Assembly (NCBI RefSeq): GCF_036250755.1
Contig: NZ_CP109583.1
Location: 8,860,001-8,924,000 of the forward strand
Direction of reading: 5' to 3'
Source: Streptomyces uncialis
Lineage (GTDB): Bacteria > Actinomycetota > Actinomycetes > Streptomycetales > Streptomycetaceae
DNA length: 64,000 nt
Shown here: positions 8,766 through 16,967 of the stretch, piece after piece
How the letters are laid out: the number at the start of each line of letters is the position of its first letter
How positions within the stretch are numbered: the stretch's first letter is position 1
Translations under genes and position numbers: made by a program
Notes under the pieces: model-generated
Seen by the model: only the letters and a program-made list of their open reading frames with translations
The model's database searches: none
What the model was told of the DNA's origin: nothing

Positions 8766-9368
8766 ATGCGAAAGAAGATGTACGCGGCCATGCTCGGGAT
8801 GGCCACCGTCGGAGCTGTCACGCTCTCGTCCGGTGGTGCCAGCAGCCACGGGTACACCGATCAGCCCCTGAGCCGCCAGAAGGCGTGCGGGAACGGCGGC
8901 ATCGTCAAGGGCTGCGGTTCCATCCAGTACGAGCCGCAGAGCGTCGAGGGCCTCAAGGGCTTCCCGGCCGGCGGCCCGGCCGACGGCAAGCTGTGTTCCG
9001 CGGGGATCGGCGGCTACAGCGCCCTCGACCACCCGAAGCAGCCGAACGGCACCGCGTGGCCCGCCACGCAGCTGACCGGCGGCCAGAGCTACAACTTCCG
9101 CTGGCAGTTCACGGCCGCGCACGCCACGGCCGACTTCAAGTACTACATCACCAAGAACGGCTGGAACCAGAACGCTCCGCTGACGCGGGCCGCCCTGGAG
9201 TCCACCCCGTTCCTGACGGTGCCGTACAACGGTCAGCGCCCGCCGTGGACCCTGTCGCACTCCGGCCAGGTCCCCTCCGGCAAGACCGGGAACCATGTGG
9301 TCCTCGCGGTGTGGACGGTCGCCGACACCCCGAACGCCTTCTACGCCTGCTCCGACGTCAAGTTCTGA
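8766..9368 (+). CDS. AA10 lytic polysaccharide monooxygenase (chitin-active type)
   Basis: 200 residues. A signal peptide ends after ASS, so the mature protein begins with His28, the first ligand of the copper histidine brace. The second brace His is H119 in QFTAAHATADFKYY. Four Cys and the conserved NGTAWPATQL and NHVVLAVWTVADT segments match family AA10. There is no extra carbohydrate-binding module. The enzyme cleaves crystalline chitin (some members cellulose) oxidatively outside the cell. AGGAG precedes the ATG. The DasR-type operator upstream and the chitinase at 21978 with the same operator point to chitin use under GlcNAc control. Confidence 0.93.
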   Translation: MRKKMYAAMLGMATVGAVTLSSGGASSHGYTDQPLSRQKACGNGGIVKGCGSIQYEPQSVEGLKGFPAGGPADGKLCSAGIGGYSALDHPKQPNGTAWPATQLTGGQSYNFRWQFTAAHATADFKYYITKNGWNQNAPLTRAALESTPFLTVPYNGQRPPWTLSHSGQVPSGKTGNHVVLAVWTVADTPNAFYACSDVKF

Positions 9369-9744
9369 TCTGACCCCGGAGCCGGACATCACTGAGGTCT
9401 CCCCGTGACCCCCCACAGGTACGGTCATCGCGCACGCCACCCGTGGCCGCGTGGCATGCGCGAGTACCGGCGCGGGGAGACCTCATGAAGTGCGTGCGCG
9501 AAGCCGCCCCTCGCTGGAGCTTCGGTTCAACTGGTGCCGCTCCCGCGTGTGTGAGGACTGCTCGTGTCGCGTCATGGAGATGACCCGCGCGATCCTGTCG
9601 TCCCCGCACGGGCGGGGGCCGCCCTCAACGCGTGCTGACCTGCTGGCGCACAACAGCGTGCTGATCTGTCGGCACAGCAGGCGGTAGGCCCAGCCGCGGG
9701 TCGAACTCTCGCCTCCCCGCCTCCGGCGACCTATGGCCGGCCGC
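9369..9744. other. intergenic region with a nested inverted repeat, no supported gene
   Basis: 376 bases between the convergent LPMO and collagen-like genes. Open frames here lack codon bias. The region holds the paired inverted repeats listed at 9393-9485; the rest shows nothing recognisable. Confidence 0.5.
9393..9485. repeat. nested inverted repeat (13-bp outer, 11-bp inner stem)
   Basis: An outer perfect inverted repeat, TGAGGTCTCCCCG (9393-9405) with CGGGGAGACCTCA (9473-9485), encloses an inner hairpin of GCGCACGCCAC (9430-9440) and GTGGCATGCGC (9451-9461, one mismatch). The 93-base unit could fold as a closed RNA structure downstream of the LPMO, or be a small non-autonomous mobile element. 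Confidence 0.5.
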
Positions 9745-10281
9745 TCAGGACGTCGGCAGGCATAGGGCGTATGCCGTCACCGTGGCCGTGGACGTACCGG
9801 TCGCGTTGAAGCTCGGGAGCAGCTCGACCGTCCACGTCGTGGCCCCCGCGTCGGGGTACTCGCTGGACACCCCGAGGACATCGCTCGGCGTCGCACGCCA
9901 TCCGCCGCCCGTCAACGTGGTCCCGTCCGGGCATGTGGCGGTCACCCGGAAGGGAAAGGGCGAATTCTGGTCGTGGGTCACAGGAGTGCCGGTGACCACG
10001 GTCGTGGGCTTCGGCGCCCCGGCAGGTCCTTGCGGACCGGCGGGGCCTTCACGGCCTTCAGCGCCTGCCGGACCTGCGGGGCCGGGAGGACCGGCGGGAC
10101 CTGCGGGGCCCGGAGGGCCGGGAGGGCCGGGAGGGCCGGAGATCTGGCAGTTGTGGTTCCCGATGTAGGTGACGCAGCGCTTGCCCTCGTCCCCTGACTG
10201 AGCCGCGGCCGCGGGAACGGTGGCAGTGGTGGAGAGCCCGAGAGCGAGCAGGCCGCTCATCACCGTGACGGATGTGCGCAT
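9745..10281 (-). CDS. secreted collagen-like (Gly-X-Y) protein
   Basis: 178 residues with an excellent ribosome site (GGAGG, five bases before the ATG). A signal peptide ends at about AAA-QSG (residue 28). A short Cys-containing segment follows, then 14 uninterrupted Gly-X-Y triplets rich in Gly-Pro-Pro and Gly-Pro-Ala (about residues 48-89), then a C-terminal globular beta domain ([18 protein letters not shown], ending ALCLPTS) that probably drives trimerisation or binding. The triple helix is inferred from the repeat. Bacterial collagen-like proteins are often surface or matrix adhesins; here no wall anchor is present, so the protein is probably released. No functional partner is nearby. 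Confidence 0.85.
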   Translation of the reverse strand: MRTSVTVMSGLLALGLSTTATVPAAAAQSGDEGKRCVTYIGNHNCQISGPPGPPGPPGPAGPAGPPGPAGPAGAEGREGPAGPQGPAGAPKPTTVVTGTPVTHDQNSPFPFRVTATCPDGTTLTGGGWRATPSDVLGVSSEYPDAGATTWTVELLPSFNATGTSTATVTAYALCLPTS

Positions 10282-10830
10282 CCAAACCTCCTGTGCGGGT
10301 GAGTCCTCACACTCCCTCCCCTCCCGTGGGCCCGCGTTGTCGCCTCGCGGTCGACTTCCCCACGAATGGCGCAGAACTTCACCGGCGAGCCTCCTTGCGC
10401 TCCCCGCCGCATCCGCTCGCGGAGGGGCCGGGAGTCCCTGCCGGACGGCGGTGAGCACAGCCATGAGCGCAGCCGCCGCGAACACAGCCGCCGTAGACAC
10501 AGCCGACGTGAACGCAGCCGGAAGCGTGGGAAGGCCGCGCAGCGTGCGCGCCGCGAGCACATCAGCTCGGAGGCCACGCTCGGGGCCCGGTGCGAGTGAC
10601 GGCGGCCGCCGTCTAAGCTGACTTAGGTAAGCCTAAGCAGGTTTCTGCGAGGTGGGCCCGCTGTTGTGGTGCCTGCCGGGTGGGCCAGGCGTTCGCGGTG
10701 GTGCGACGTCGACCGGGGATGAGGACGGGCGACGGTGTACGGCCGCATGGATCGTCTTCGTCCGGCGCTCCCGCCGGCACGTCCGCCCATGGCTGTCCTC
10801 TCCGCTCCTTCGCCCGAAAGTAGATCGTCG
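10282..10830. other. intergenic region containing an iron box, no supported gene
   Basis: 549 bases between the divergent collagen-like and siderophore-binding genes. It has a degenerate run of ACAGCCG-type repeats (about 10450-10525) and the iron box at 10622-10637. No frame here has convincing codon bias. Confidence 0.5.
10622..10637. promoter_or_regulatory. iron box (DmdR1/IdeR-type operator)
   Basis: CTTAGG-TAAG-CCTAAG is a perfect inverted repeat matching the core of the actinobacterial iron box. It lies 194 bases before the siderophore-binding lipoprotein start, so repression by a DtxR-family regulator with Fe(II) is expected. Confidence 0.75.
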
Positions 10831-11811
10831 ATGTCGAGCACCACCCTCCCGTTCCGTCGCGTGCTTCCTGTGTCCGCCGCGCTCGCCGGCGTCCTGCCCC
10901 TCAGTGCGTGCGGCTCCGGCTCGGGTGGCGGGCAGGGTGCCGGGGGAGGGGACGGCGCGAAGACCCGTACCGTCACCACGGCCATGGGAGATGTTCAGGT
11001 TCCCGCCGAACCGAAGCGGGTCGTCGTGCTCGACACCGCTGAACTGGACTCGGCGGTCACCCTCGGCGTGAAGCCCGTCGGCGCGACCCGCACCGACTCG
11101 CCGTCCGGCTTCCCCGCCCATCTGCCCGCCGGCATGGTCAAGGACGTCAAGATCGTCGGTCAGATGCTGGAGCCCAGCATGGAGGCCATCCTCGCGCTGA
11201 AGCCCGACCTGATCCTCACCAGCAAGCTGCGCCACGGCGGAAAGTACGCCGAACTGAAGCAGATAGCTCCGACCGTGATGACCGAGGGCACCGGCCCCTC
11301 CTGGAAGGAGAACTTCCTCGTGCACGCGAAGGCGCTCGGCAAGGAGGCCGAGGCAGGGAAGACCATCGCGGACTACAGCGCGCGTGCCGCCGAGGTGACC
11401 GCCGCGCTCGGCGGCAAGAAGCGGGCCGGCCGGACGAAGGTCAGCATGGTCCGGTTCGTCGAGGGGATGGACGTCTGCCTGTACGGGAAGAAGAACTACA
11501 TCGGCACCGTCCTCGCCGATGTCGGCCTGGACCGTCCCCCCGTCACGGACCAGGCCAAGGACGGTTTCATCCTCACCGTGAGCCCTGAGAACATCGACCG
11601 GGCGGACGCGGACGTGATCTTCCACTCCGTGTACGGGGACCCGAAGAAGGCCAAGGTCCCCGCGGTCACGGGTGGTCCGCTGTGGAAGAACCTCACCGCC
11701 GTGAAGAACGACCGGGTCCACGCCGTGAACGACGCGCTGTGGATGCAGGGCATCGGCTACACAGCGGCGGACAAGATCCTCGGCGAACTTCAGGAAGCCC
11801 TCACCGCCTAG
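10831..11811 (+). CDS. ferric-siderophore ABC transporter substrate-binding lipoprotein
   Basis: 326 residues. A lipoprotein signal with lipobox LSAC places the lipidated Cys at residue 27. The mature part is a two-lobed Fe-siderophore (FepB/FecB, PF01497) binding protein: PKRVVVLDTAELDSAVTLG, GQMLEPSMEAILALKPDLI, then the C lobe with FVEGMDVCLYGKKNYIGT and NDALWMQGIGYTAADKIL. It binds a ferric siderophore outside the membrane. No permease or ATPase genes follow, so it must work with a transporter elsewhere, possibly the one at 59.8-62.6 kb. The iron box upstream and the convergent MFS exporter downstream form a small iron locus. The start is chosen for the signal peptide; its ribosome site is weak. 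Confidence 0.85.
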   Translation: MSSTTLPFRRVLPVSAALAGVLPLSACGSGSGGGQGAGGGDGAKTRTVTTAMGDVQVPAEPKRVVVLDTAELDSAVTLGVKPVGATRTDSPSGFPAHLPAGMVKDVKIVGQMLEPSMEAILALKPDLILTSKLRHGGKYAELKQIAPTVMTEGTGPSWKENFLVHAKALGKEAEAGKTIADYSARAAEVTAALGGKKRAGRTKVSMVRFVEGMDVCLYGKKNYIGTVLADVGLDRPPVTDQAKDGFILTVSPENIDRADADVIFHSVYGDPKKAKVPAVTGGPLWKNLTAVKNDRVHAVNDALWMQGIGYTAADKILGELQEALTA

Positions 11812-12009
11812 GACATCGTGTCATTCCGGGTGCGAGCCCGTTTCCGCAGCTGCTCACGGCCGTCGTCCCCCTTGTCGGCCGTGAGCCTGTCATGTCGGCT
11901 CGGGCTGCCGCCAGGTGTACCCGGAGAACGCCACGAACAAGATCGCGGTTGGGGCCGCCCGCTCCCGGTACGCAGGGATCGGTACCCAGGGATCGGTACC
12001 CGGGCGGGC

Positions 12010-13260
12010 TCAATCGCGGTGGCGCGGCACCAGCGACAGGCCGATCAGCGGGACGGCAGCCAGGGCGAACCATGACAGCCCCCCGCCCGTGTCGAGCAGC
12101 GCGCCGGTCGGGGCGCTGCCGAGCAGTACGACCACCCCGGAGACCGACGACAGCGCGCCGGTGTAGAGGCCGAGGCGCCGGTCGTCGGCCAGGTCGGGCA
12201 GCCAGGCCCGGACCCCGGGTATCACCAGCATCTGTCCGACGGTGAGCAGCACCACGAAGACCAGCGACGGCAGTAGCCCGCCGGCCAGTGGAGGGAGGGC
12301 TCCGGCCGCCGTGAACGCACCCGTGATGAGCAGCAGGCCCCAGCGGACGGCCGCCGCATGGGACATCGCCCCGGCGACCCGGCCGGACAGCGGCAGTTGT
12401 CCGAGCACGACCATGAGGGACGACAGCGCGAGCATCCAACCCAGCGCGACCTGGGATCCGGTGGTCCGTTCCAGCTCCATCGGCAGTGCCAGATAGAGCT
12501 GGTTGTAGGCGAGGAGATAGCTGCCGTAGGCGAGGCACAGGGCGAGGAACCGCCGGTTCCGCAGCAGTTCGCCGACGCCCGACCTGGCGGACGTGGACGG
12601 AGTGACGGGTTCCGGCGCGGTACGGGGTTCCGGGGCGGGCAGCAGACGGTGGAGCGCGACCAGGATCACCGCGAAGACCACGGCCCCGGCGAGACACGCC
12701 GCCCTGAACCCACCCGCGAGCAGCGCTGTGCCCGCGATCGGTCCGATGAGCGCGCCCGCCTGGCCGCCCATGAGGAACAGGCCGAGCGTCCTGGTCCTGG
12801 CCACCTTGTCCGTCTGCTCGTGCCGGACCGCTTGCCGGGCGATCTCGGTCTCCAGCGCCGGGGCGTACAGCGCCGCGGCGAAGCCGACGAGGAGAACCGA
12901 GCCGATCACCGACCATGTGCTGTGCGCGAAACCGAGCCAGCCGAAGCCGGCGATCCGCAGGGCGCAGCCCGCCAGCATCACCCGCCGTGCGCCGTAGCGG
13001 TCGGTGAGCGCCCCGCCGACGACGAAGAGTCCTTGCTGCGAGAACGTCCGGAGGCCGAGCACCAGCCCGACGAGCCATGCGGCCAGGCCGAGCGCGCCCC
13101 CGAGATGTTCGGCGAGATAGGGCAGGACCAGGAAGAACCCGAGATTGAAGGCGAAGCCGCTGAGGATGAGCAGACGGGTCACAGAACCGAGCGACCGAAG
13201 ATCGCGCAGCACCCCCGCGCCGCCGCCGGTCACCGAGGAGAGCCGAGAGGTGGTCTTCAT
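12010..13260 (-). CDS. MFS transporter (probable drug or siderophore exporter)
   Basis: 416 residues with about 12 hydrophobic helices. The loop between helices 2 and 3 reads GGALTDRYGARRVMLAG, the MFS motif A. The cytoplasmic loop after helix 6 is about residues 195-215 (EPRTAPEPVTPSTSA). The family includes multidrug and siderophore exporters. It converges with the siderophore-binding protein, which favours a role in metallophore export, but no iron box is seen before it, so this stays an inference. Start ATG at 13260 fits the usual short cytoplasmic N terminus. Confidence 0.78.
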   Translation of the reverse strand: MKTTSRLSSVTGGGAGVLRDLRSLGSVTRLLILSGFAFNLGFFLVLPYLAEHLGGALGLAAWLVGLVLGLRTFSQQGLFVVGGALTDRYGARRVMLAGCALRIAGFGWLGFAHSTWSVIGSVLLVGFAAALYAPALETEIARQAVRHEQTDKVARTRTLGLFLMGGQAGALIGPIAGTALLAGGFRAACLAGAVVFAVILVALHRLLPAPEPRTAPEPVTPSTSARSGVGELLRNRRFLALCLAYGSYLLAYNQLYLALPMELERTTGSQVALGWMLALSSLMVVLGQLPLSGRVAGAMSHAAAVRWGLLLITGAFTAAGALPPLAGGLLPSLVFVVLLTVGQMLVIPGVRAWLPDLADDRRLGLYTGALSSVSGVVVLLGSAPTGALLDTGGGLSWFALAAVPLIGLSLVPRHRD

Positions 13261-13679
13261 GTGATCGGCTGCCGCCTTCGTGTCTGTGGGAGCGACCACA
13301 CGTGCGGTGGAGCTGTGGCAGCCGACGGACGAAGACGGACACTCCCACCGAACCCGGCCCCGACGGGATACCAGTATGTACCACCGATATCGGAGCGCTT
13401 CCCGGGGCGGCCTCTGTGGTGCCGTCGCCGTGCCTCTGCGGCGCCTCAAGATCATTGACGGACGATGACGGGTGCGGAGTTGGCGGGGTCGGGGGCCCAG
13501 CCGGTGATGATCGGCTTGTCGGCGGCGGTGCCGGGAGTTCGAGTTCGGCGGCGGAGGCGGAGGTGCGTCGGTGGTCGGTGCGACTCCGAGGCTCTGGAGT
13601 GTGGCCCCCTTGGCAGGTCAATCGCCGTTAAAGTAACGGCCGTTGGCGTGCTGGGCGGGGCGGACCGGGGCGGGCGGAA
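13261..13679. other. intergenic region, possible short coding remnant
   Basis: 419 bases between the divergent MFS and kinase genes. On the minus strand, 13455-13535 has strong third-position G/C and would encode a C-terminal tail ending WAPDPANSAPVIVRQ before a stop, but no start or domain can be found. It may be the relic of a lost gene. Nothing else is supported. Confidence 0.35.
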
Positions 13680-15278
13680 ATGCACAGCGACAGGGTGAAG
13701 CAGGCGCAGCCGGAGCGTCGATTCGGGCCGTTCACAGTGCTCGGGGAGTTGGCCAGTGGCGGCATGGGGAGGGTGTATCTGGCGACCACGGCGGGCGGTC
13801 GGACGGTCGCGGTGAAGACGTTGCTGGCCGACAACGCGAGCGGTGTCGTCGCCCAGGCGGACCGGCGCCGCTTCGCCCGCGAGGTGGCGCTCGCACAGCG
13901 GGTGCAGGGGGTCTACACCGCGAGTGTGGTCGCCGCGGACGCGCACGCGCCGATGCCGTGGATGGCCACCGAGTACATCGCGGCCCCTTCCTTGCGAGAC
14001 CTGGTGGCCGGTTGCGGAACCCTCCGGCCGCAGGCCTTGTACTGGGTTGCCGCGGGTATCGCGGAGGCGCTGGTGAGTATCCATGCCGCGGGGCTGGTGC
14101 ACCGTGATGTGAAGCCGTCGAACGTTCTGCTCCCCATCGACGGCCCCCGGGTCATCGACTTCGGGATCTCCCATGCCGTCGACATGACGAGGACGCAGGC
14201 CGCGCTGGGCACGGTCGCGTTCGCCGCGCCCGAGCAGGCCCAGGGGCAGGCCAGCACATCCGCCTCGGATGTCTTCTCGCTGGGCGCCACGCTCTTCCAT
14301 CTCGCGGTCGGCCGGGCCCCGTACCGGGACGGCGGCTCCGGCCCGGCGATGGAACAACTGGTACGGGCGGCGACCGGCGACCTCGATGTGTCCGGGCTGG
14401 CGCCCGAACTCCACGCCCTGATCCTGCCGTGTCTCGCGCTCGACCCCGCTCACCGCCCGACGCCTGCCCGGATCCTGGAGGAATGCGCGGGGCAACTGCT
14501 GCGTCGGCCGACCGGCCAGGGCGGCAGGCATTGGCTGGACCCGGCCTGGACCAGCGAGATCGAACGGTATGGCGAGCGCCGGTCGCGAGAGGTGGAGGAC
14601 GCGCGGCGGCGGGTGGACCCGGACGCGCCGACCGGGCCGGTAGGAGCGCCCCGGCGCACCACAGTGCTGCCGTCCCCGCCCCAGCACGAGGACGCGCCGC
14701 CCGGCGGACGGGGCCAGCGAGGACGTCTCTGGGCCATCGGTTCGGGGGCGGCGGCGGTCGTCATGGTGGGGGCGCTGCTGCTCTGGCGCCCTTGGCAGGA
14801 AACCGCCGGGCCGACCCTGGCGGCGCCGGACGAACCGGTGGGCTTCTACGCCGTGGACAGCAAGGTCAAAGGCGTGTGCTCCACCGATTCCCCGGATCAA
14901 CCCATGGTCTCTCCCGGTACCGAACCGCCACGGTCCTACACCGCGGACGACCGCAGCGCGTGCGCCACCGTCTCCACGCCCGGCGGCCTGGAGGTGAGGA
15001 AGCTGGACGGTGTCCGCACCTTCGAGGACACCGAATCAGGCAGGGACTGGATCGTCGAGATCACGTTCAACAGCAAGGACGCGGAACGGTTCTCCGATCT
15101 GACCGGTCAGGTCGCGGGCCGGCCGGAGCCACGCAACCAGATCGCCATCGTCATGGGCGACCGGATGCTCGCCAACCCCGTCATCGCGGAGCGCTTGACG
15201 GGCCGCACCATCCCGATCGCGATCCGCCTCACCACAGCACAGGCCAAGATCCTGGCCGAAGCCCTCGGCGCCCGCTGA
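13680..15278 (+). CDS. membrane Ser/Thr protein kinase with SecD-head-like outer domain
   Basis: 532 residues. The N-terminal PknB-type kinase domain has the glycine loop GELASGGMGRVY (22-33), catalytic Lys46 in VAVK, HRDVKPSN starting at about 141 and DFG at about 160-162, followed by APEQAQGQ. A Pro-rich juxtamembrane stretch leads to one membrane helix (about 350-369). The outer part (about 440-527) reads WIVEITFNSKDAERFSDLTG, then RNQIAIVMGDRMLANPVI and GRTIPIAI, which resembles the SecDF P1 head fold rather than the PASTA repeats of PknB. The kinase should sense an external ligand through it. No substrate gene is adjacent. The MHS start has no strong ribosome site. Confidence 0.85.
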   Translation: MHSDRVKQAQPERRFGPFTVLGELASGGMGRVYLATTAGGRTVAVKTLLADNASGVVAQADRRRFAREVALAQRVQGVYTASVVAADAHAPMPWMATEYIAAPSLRDLVAGCGTLRPQALYWVAAGIAEALVSIHAAGLVHRDVKPSNVLLPIDGPRVIDFGISHAVDMTRTQAALGTVAFAAPEQAQGQASTSASDVFSLGATLFHLAVGRAPYRDGGSGPAMEQLVRAATGDLDVSGLAPELHALILPCLALDPAHRPTPARILEECAGQLLRRPTGQGGRHWLDPAWTSEIERYGERRSREVEDARRRVDPDAPTGPVGAPRRTTVLPSPPQHEDAPPGGRGQRGRLWAIGSGAAAVVMVGALLLWRPWQETAGPTLAAPDEPVGFYAVDSKVKGVCSTDSPDQPMVSPGTEPPRSYTADDRSACATVSTPGGLEVRKLDGVRTFEDTESGRDWIVEITFNSKDAERFSDLTGQVAGRPEPRNQIAIVMGDRMLANPVIAERLTGRTIPIAIRLTTAQAKILAEALGAR

Positions 15279-15703
15279 CCCCACGACGACGAGCGTTCAG
15301 CACCCGGTTCCCGCCACTGAACCTCCGGCCGACGTGGTCGGGCGTTCGTCGCGCTCGCCGCGCCGCGGGGCGTGATGCCGACTTCCCGGCAGGGCGGCGG
15401 CCAACGTTCTCCAGCGCTTCGGCATCCGCGGATGTCTCGCCGCCGAGGATCCCCGTTCTTCATGGTGCCGCGATGTGGAAAGCCCCGAACCCGCCCTCGC
15501 CGCCCCGGATCTGCACCTGGTGATGTGCTGTGCGATGTACACCGTTACCTGTACGCGGTGCTGAGCTGCACGGTCACTGGGGAATCGAACCCCCGCGTTG
15601 CTCTTCACACGCCAGGAGTGGGCCGGAAAACCGCCGGCCCTCGGGTGTGTGCACGCCTCCGAAGCTGCTACCTGCTCCACATCGTCCCGGCCTGCCGGCC
15701 TGT
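15279..15703. other. intergenic region with a T-arm-like fragment
   Basis: 425 bases between convergent genes. On the minus strand around 15578-15602 the sequence GGGGGTTCGATTCCCC looks like a tRNA T-arm, but no matching 5' half, anticodon arm or paired acceptor stem was found. It may be the relic of a tRNA-associated integration site. No gene is supported. Confidence 0.4.
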
Positions 15704-16174
15704 TCAGTCCAGCAGATCGACCTCCCAGTTCGTACGCTGGATCCGCACGTCGACCTCTCGGATCTCCCGGGCGAGCGCATCCGCCTGTCCGCGCAGTTTC
15801 GCGACCGGCAGCGCGGAAAGCATCATCAGCTCGGACCGGAGCTGTCGGCCGTGTCCCCGCTCGCCCTTGCCCGCCGCCGCGTCCGCCGCCGAGGTGATCA
15901 CGGAGTGCCGCAACCGCAGGACATCCCGGCGGGCGAGGGCGTCGGTGAGCGTGCCGTCAGCCCCCATCACTACCGTCGCATTCGTCCGGTTGATCCGCCT
16001 GATCAACGTTTCCAGAGCGTCCAACACCTCACCGGCCTCAGCCAACAGCCGAGCCGCGTCCTCGGCGGGTGTCTCCCCTTCCTGGTAACGCGCACTGCTG
16101 ACGACGCGCGCCCGCAGCTGTTCCACGCGGCGCGTCGCCTCCGCACGTTCTGCCAGTGCCTCGGCAAGCTTCAC
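15704..16174 (-). CDS. DIP1984 family protein
   Basis: 156 residues, almost entirely helical, with features of the DIP1984 (septicolysin-like) family: an opening VKLAEALAERAEATRRVEQL, LIRRINRTNATVVMGADGTL, DALARRDVLRLRHSV and a C-terminal DALAREIREVDVRIQRTNWE. The helices should form a coiled-coil bundle. No biochemical role is established for the family that I can rely on. Start GTG at 16174 follows a purine-rich GGAGGGAGGGGAAG. It is divergent from the gene at 16363. Third-position bias supports coding. Confidence 0.8.
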   Translation of the reverse strand: MKLAEALAERAEATRRVEQLRARVVSSARYQEGETPAEDAARLLAEAGEVLDALETLIRRINRTNATVVMGADGTLTDALARRDVLRLRHSVITSAADAAAGKGERGHGRQLRSELMMLSALPVAKLRGQADALAREIREVDVRIQRTNWEVDLLD

Positions 16175-16362
16175 CGTCTTCCCCTCCCTCCATGAGCTCG
16201 CACGAGTATAAGAGCGCGAACCAGCCCATACGCATCCGATTTTTTGCTCCGCCAGAGCCCTGACCAGCCGCTGGAGCGAGAACGGGCAGCCGACGAGACA
16301 ATGCGTTCGCCACAATGCGGTCGCCGAAGGCGAGCCGGTACGGCAGCATCCGGGCAGGTCCG

Positions 16363-16800
16363 ATGACGAGGAGCGCGGTGATCACCCAGGGCGTGAGGAC
16401 CACGGCACCATGCGAAGCCTGCGGCGGCATCCTGATACGCGACACCGGCCAGTTCCTCGACCAAGGAACGCTGTGGTGGGGCACGGAGGAAACCTGCCGG
16501 AACTGCCCCGCCGCCTGGTGCGAGCAGGACAGCGGCGGCGCGACTCCCGAGGAGATCCGCCAGGCACTCCTGACGGAACACGGCCCCGCCCGACTCCGGC
16601 TGACAGCACCCGAAGCGAACCGAGTGACCGTCCTGCGCGTGCTGCGAGAAGTGCACGAGCTGTCTCCGGCACAAGCGCGTTCGAAAGCGCAGGAGTTGAG
16701 AACTTCCGGGTTGGTGGGCACTCTCGTCGAGATGGAACTCATAGCCGCCCGGCTTCGGGCCCGCTCCGTAGCGGTGACCGTCGAGACGTCACCCAGCTGA
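16363..16800 (+). CDS. small Cys-rich conserved protein, probable zinc finger
   Basis: About 145 residues from the ATG at 16363; an upstream in-frame ATG at 16315 is possible. Two CxxC pairs (CEACGG and CRNC, followed by a further Cys in AAWC) should bind a metal. The C-terminal half, VTVLRVLREVHELSPAQARSK to LVGTLVEMELIAARLR, has the helical pattern of the ribosomal protein L7/L12 C-terminal domain, as in other Streptomyces proteins of this kind. It is probably a protein- or RNA-interaction module. No operon partner is present. The gene is well supported by codon use; its function is unknown. Confidence 0.65.
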   Translation: MTRSAVITQGVRTTAPCEACGGILIRDTGQFLDQGTLWWGTEETCRNCPAAWCEQDSGGATPEEIRQALLTEHGPARLRLTAPEANRVTVLRVLREVHELSPAQARSKAQELRTSGLVGTLVEMELIAARLRARSVAVTVETSPS

Positions 16801-16967
16801 CCGGTACGACGGACGGCATACCGGACGAGACACCCATCGTCCCGGGAACAGTCTCCCGTTCCGCGGCGTCGAGGAACCGGCCGCCGGTGGTGGACGACGT
16901 CACCCACCGCAGGTAGTGCCGCCCGATGTCCGTGTATCCGTATGTCCCTCTTGGCCTGTGCGGTGGG

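Noticed and set aside
9451..9687. 78-residue open frame after the LPMO
   Set aside because: Overlaps the inverted-repeat element, Cys/Arg-rich with no bias and no recognisable family.
12358..13458. 366-residue + strand open frame opposite the MFS exporter
   Set aside because: Charged shadow of a clear membrane protein.
15578..15602. tRNA T-arm-like sequence on the minus strand after the kinase gene
   Set aside because: No anticodon arm or 5' acceptor partner could be found within 90 bases, so it is not called a tRNA gene; at most it is an integration-site relic.
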